Below are positions 61,448 through 64,000 of a DNA stretch of 64,000 bases, piece by piece. Source of the DNA: Paenibacillus prosopidis. GTDB lineage: Bacteria; Bacillota; Bacilli; Paenibacillales; Paenibacillaceae. Made by a program: the position numbers and the translations under genes. The stretch's first letter is position 1; each line of letters begins with the position of its first letter. The stretch is taken from contig NZ_QPJD01000004.1 in assembly GCF_003337375.1 (NCBI RefSeq), forward strand, positions 162,465 through 226,464, given 5' to 3'. Below the pieces are notes generated by a model, which did no database searches, was not told the origin of the DNA, and saw nothing but the letters and a program-made list of their open reading frames with translations.

Positions 61448-64000
61448 TTTTTGGGTCGGATCGAAAATCCGCATTGCATCCCGTCGCAACGGACGAATCA
61501 GGCAATTTAACCACAATATTGCTAGCAGGTACATTGACCAATATTCTGGGTGCCGTTGTCAGTTCCGGAACGATCACGACGATTGAGAACGTTATGGGAG
61601 TTACCGTTACGGCAGGCCAAATCGATGCGAGGATCGTCTCAGGTCAACTAGGCGCTGAAATAACAGGTGGAACAATCGATGTTGTCAAAAATGTTTTTGC
61701 AGCTACCATAGTTGCAGGCGTCTTGTCGGATCTGCTGAATGGTACGATCTCGAATCTGTTGGCTGCAACAATTGTCGGCGGAACGCTGAACGTTGTGGAA
61801 GAAGTACGGGCGGCTACTATTGTCGGCGGGACGGTGAACGCAAACATTATTAGCGGAACAGTGGCAACCGAGATTGTCGCGCTCACAGTCACCGGCGGCA
61901 CCTTAAATGTAATTGAAGAAGTGCTGGCCACTACCGTTGTCGGCGGAACCATTAATACTATCGAAGAAGTCCTTGCTGCTACAATTGTTGGGGGAACCCT
62001 GAACGCTGTCACCGTTATCGGCGGCACTATCAACACTATCGGGGAAGTCCTTGCCGCTACGATTGTTGGCGGTACGGTGAACGCGAACATTGTCAGCGGC
62101 ACAGTGGCAGCCGAGATTGTCGCGCTCACAATTACCGGCGGCACCTTAAATGTGATTGAAGAGGTTCTGGCCACTACCATGGTCGGTGGGACTATTAACA
62201 CTATCGAAGAAGTCCTTGCTGCTACTATCGTCGGCGGAACTCTTAATGCGGTTACCGTGATCGGCGGGACAATCAACACGGTCGAAGAAGTTCTCGCTGC
62301 TACTATTGTTGGCGGCACGCTTAACGCTGTCACCATCATCGGTGGGACGATCAACACTGTGCAACAACTCCTTGCCGCCACCATCGCCGGTGGCACGCTT
62401 AATGCTGTAACCATCATTGGCGGCACCATCAACACCGTCGAGGAAGTTCTCGCAGTTACCATTGTTGGCGGTACCATCAATACGATCGAAGAAGTCCTTG
62501 CTGCTACTATCGTTGGGGGAACCCTGAATGCTGTCACCGTTATCGGAGGCACTATCAACACTATCGGGGAAGTCCTTGCCGCTACCATTGTTGGCGGAAC
62601 CATCAATTCTATCGAAGAAGTTCTAGCAGCAACTATCGTTGGTGGCACGCTTAACGCTGTTACCGTGATCGGCGGCACATTAAACGTGATTGAAGAAATT
62701 CTCGCCGTTACCATTGTTGGAGGAACGGTAAACGCGAACATTGTCAGCGGCACAGTGGCAGCCGAGATAGTCGCGCTCACAATTACCGGCGGCACCTTAA
62801 ACGTGATTGAAGAAATTCTCGCCGTTACCATCGTTGGAGGAACGGTAAACGTGAACATTGTCAGCGGCACAGTGGCAGCCGAGATAGTCGCGCTCACAAT
62901 TACCGGCGGCACCTTAAATTTGATTGAAGAGGTTCTGGCCACTACCTTAGTCGGTGGGACTATTAACACTATCGAAGAAGTCCTTGCTGCTACTATCGTT
63001 GGCGGAACTCTTAATGCGGTCACCGTGATCGGCGGGACCATCAACACGGTTCAACAACTCCTTGCCGCCACCATCGTCGGCGGATCGCTTAATGCAGTAA
63101 CCGTCATTGGAGGAACCATCAACACCGTCGAAGAAGTTCTCGCAGCTACCATTGTAGGCGGCACGCTCAATGCCGTCACCATCATCGGTGGGACGATCAA
63201 CACTGTTCAACAAATCCTTGCCGCCACCATCGCCGGTGGCACGCTTAATGCTGTAACCATCATTGGCGGCACCATCAACACCATCGAGGAAGTTCTCGCA
63301 GCTACCATTGTTGGCGGCACCATCAACACGGTCGAAGAAGTTCTTGCCGCTACTATTGTCGGCGGTACCATCAATACGATCGAAGAAGTTCTAGCGGCCA
63401 CCATTGTTGGCGGCACACTAAACGCTGTCACCGTTATCGGCGGCACCATCAACACGATCGAAGAAGTTCTCGCCGCTACTATTGTTGGTGGTACCATCAA
63501 TACGATCGAAGAAGTTCTCGCGGCCACCATTGTTGGCGGCACACTAAACGCTGTCACCGTTATCGGCGGCACCATCAACACGGTCGAAGAAGTTCTTGCC
63601 GCTACTATTGTCGGTGGTACCATCAATACGATCGAAGAAGTTCTCGCGGCCACCATTGTTGGCGGCACACTAAACGCTGTTACCGTCATCGGCGGCACCA
63701 TCAACACGGTCGAAGAAGTTCTTGCCGCTACTATTGTCGGCGGTACCATCAATACGATCGAAGAAGTTCTCGCGGCCACCATTGTTGGCGGTACACTAAA
63801 CGCTGTCACCGTTATCGGCGGCACCATCAACACGGTCGAAGAAGTTCTCGCGGCCACCATTGTTGGCGGCACACTAAACGCTGTTACCGTCATCGGCGGC
63901 ACCATCAACACTGTCGAAGAAGTTCTTGCCGCCACCATTGTCGGCGGCACACTAAACGCTGTTACCGTCATCGGCGGCACTATCAACACTGTTCAACAAA
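61396..64000 (+). CDS. Giant GGT-repeat protein (DUF6385-like N-terminus), 3' end outside window
   Basis: An uninterrupted frame of 868 codons runs from ATG 61396 to the window edge. Residues 1-50 form a head (MPNFAVFNTDPNDQRILIFG, then LHPVATDESGNL) like other DUF6385-type proteins. From about residue 55, modules of three kinds alternate: 16 residues (GGTINTIEEVLAATIV), 10 residues (GGTLNAVTVI) and 23 residues (GGTVNANIV plus SGTVAAEIVALTIT). My hand count gives about 52 GG(T/S)-(I/L/V)-(N/D) motifs. There is no Cys after the head and almost no Lys or aromatic residue. The regular hydrophobic strands with GG turns suggest a beta-solenoid or fibre. GGGGGG lies 12 bases before the ATG, an unusually long spacing. 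A surface or spore-coat role is inference. Confidence 0.85.
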   Translation, partial: MPNFAVFNTDPNDQRILIFGSDRKSALHPVATDESGNLTTILLAGTLTNILGAVVSSGTITTIENVMGVTVTAGQIDARIVSGQLGAEITGGTIDVVKNVFAATIVAGVLSDLLNGTISNLLAATIVGGTLNVVEEVRAATIVGGTVNANIISGTVATEIVALTVTGGTLNVIEEVLATTVVGGTINTIEEVLAATIVGGTLNAVTVIGGTINTIGEVLAATIVGGTVNANIVSGTVAAEIVALTITGGTLNVIEEVLATTMVGGTINTIEEVLAATIVGGTLNAVTVIGGTINTVEEVLAATIVGGTLNAVTIIGGTINTVQQLLAATIAGGTLNAVTIIGGTINTVEEVLAVTIVGGTINTIEEVLAATIVGGTLNAVTVIGGTINTIGEVLAATIVGGTINSIEEVLAATIVGGTLNAVTVIGGTLNVIEEILAVTIVGGTVNANIVSGTVAAEIVALTITGGTLNVIEEILAVTIVGGTVNVNIVSGTVAAEIVALTITGGTLNLIEEVLATTLVGGTINTIEEVLAATIVGGTLNAVTVIGGTINTVQQLLAATIVGGSLNAVTVIGGTINTVEEVLAATIVGGTLNAVTIIGGTINTVQQILAATIAGGTLNAVTIIGGTINTIEEVLAATIVGGTINTVEEVLAATIVGGTINTIEEVLAATIVGGTLNAVTVIGGTINTIEEVLAATIVGGTINTIEEVLAATIVGGTLNAVTVIGGTINTVEEVLAATIVGGTINTIEEVLAATIVGGTLNAVTVIGGTINTVEEVLAATIVGGTINTIEEVLAATIVGGTLNAVTVIGGTINTVEEVLAATIVGGTLNAVTVIGGTINTVEEVLAATIVGGTLNAVTVIGGTINTVQQ
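62719..62952 (+). repeat. 117-bp tandem repeat, two copies, inside the repeat gene
   Basis: The GGTVNANIV/SGTVAAEIVALTIT/GGTLNVIEE unit starts at 62719 and again at 62836, a 117-bp (39-residue) step, with few differences between copies. Single copies of the same 23-residue module also occur at 61825 and 62068. Confidence 0.75.
63409..63786 (+). repeat. 126-bp tandem repeat, three copies, inside the repeat gene
   Basis: The GGTLNAVTVI module begins at 63409, 63535, 63661 and 63787, giving exactly 126-bp steps (10 + 16 + 16 residues). It then recurs at 78-bp steps (63865, 63943). The copies are nearly identical at DNA level, which points to recent expansion by slippage or unequal recombination. 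Confidence 0.85.

Noticed and set aside
61644..63989. Long minus-strand open frames with VPPT/VAART repeats
   Set aside because: They are antisense shadows of the repeat gene: no head domain, no ribosome site, and the sense frame is continuous from 61396.
61396..64000. CRISPR array
   Set aside because: The repeats are in-frame coding modules without unique spacers; units abut directly and vary between 30, 48 and 69 bases.
1..64000. Insertion sequences, integrases, prophage genes, tRNA or rRNA genes
   Set aside because: No transposase, integrase or phage structural motif and no recognisable tRNA or rRNA segment was found on either strand by reading.

Overview
The window looks like a chromosomal segment of a Paenibacillus-type member of the Bacillales. 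The basis is four sugar ABC import systems, strong AGGAGG-type ribosome sites with frequent TTG and GTG starts, YesM/YesN-type two-component systems, CcpA-like operator sites and large secreted carbohydrate-active enzymes. The genus is an inference from gene content; no rRNA or tRNA gene was recognised.

Layout. 1-6.2 kb: 5' end of a secreted protein, a metallo-beta-lactamase-fold hydrolase, a secreted glycoside hydrolase (GH) with an N-terminal discoidin-like domain, and small housekeeping or unknown genes. 6.2-19.4 kb (minus strand): carbohydrate locus 1, with a sensor kinase and AraC-type response regulator, an LplB/LplC-type permease pair, a binding lipoprotein, a 1388-residue GH50-like enzyme and an unrecognised 566-residue protein. 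19.5-33 kb: a secreted CARDB protein, then carbohydrate locus 2 (PL8 lyase, a paralogue of the 1.5 kb GH, a GH130 protein, a permease pair, a binding lipoprotein and a membrane-bound AraC regulator). 33-35.5 kb: a phytase-like esterase and a frameshifted GNAT gene. 35.6-43.3 kb: a fructan/sucrose locus (GH32, binding protein, two permeases, fructokinase, LacI regulator). 43.4-48.2 kb: a ribose-type ABC importer (RbsC, RbsA, RbsB order on the map) with a DeoR regulator. 48.4-58.2 kb: a MatE/ANK-like membrane protein and a fourth carbohydrate locus (oxidoreductase, binding protein, permeases, divergent kinase/regulator). 58.2-59.6 kb: an Rrf2 regulator with a thioredoxin-reductase-like flavoprotein. 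59.8-64 kb: small unknown proteins followed by a giant repeat protein that runs off the window.

How the genes work together. In each carbohydrate locus a sensor or regulator probably detects extracellular oligosaccharides. Secreted GH or PL enzymes cut the polymer. A lipoprotein and two permeases import the products, with no dedicated ATPase in three of the four loci, so a shared MsmX-type ATPase elsewhere is expected. Cytoplasmic enzymes (GH130, GH32, fructokinase, the 566-residue protein, the Gfo/Idh oxidoreductase) finish the job. Three sites fit the full CcpA cre consensus, consistent with carbon catabolite repression.

The most unusual object is the plus-strand gene starting at 61396. 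It encodes at least 868 residues, mostly about 50 GGT-(I/L/V)-N modules arranged as 16-, 10- and 23-residue units, with perfect-period 126-bp tandem duplications near the window end. The long antisense open frames over it are shadows. With the small genes at 59.8-61.3 kb it may form an undescribed surface or spore-associated structure; that function is inference only.
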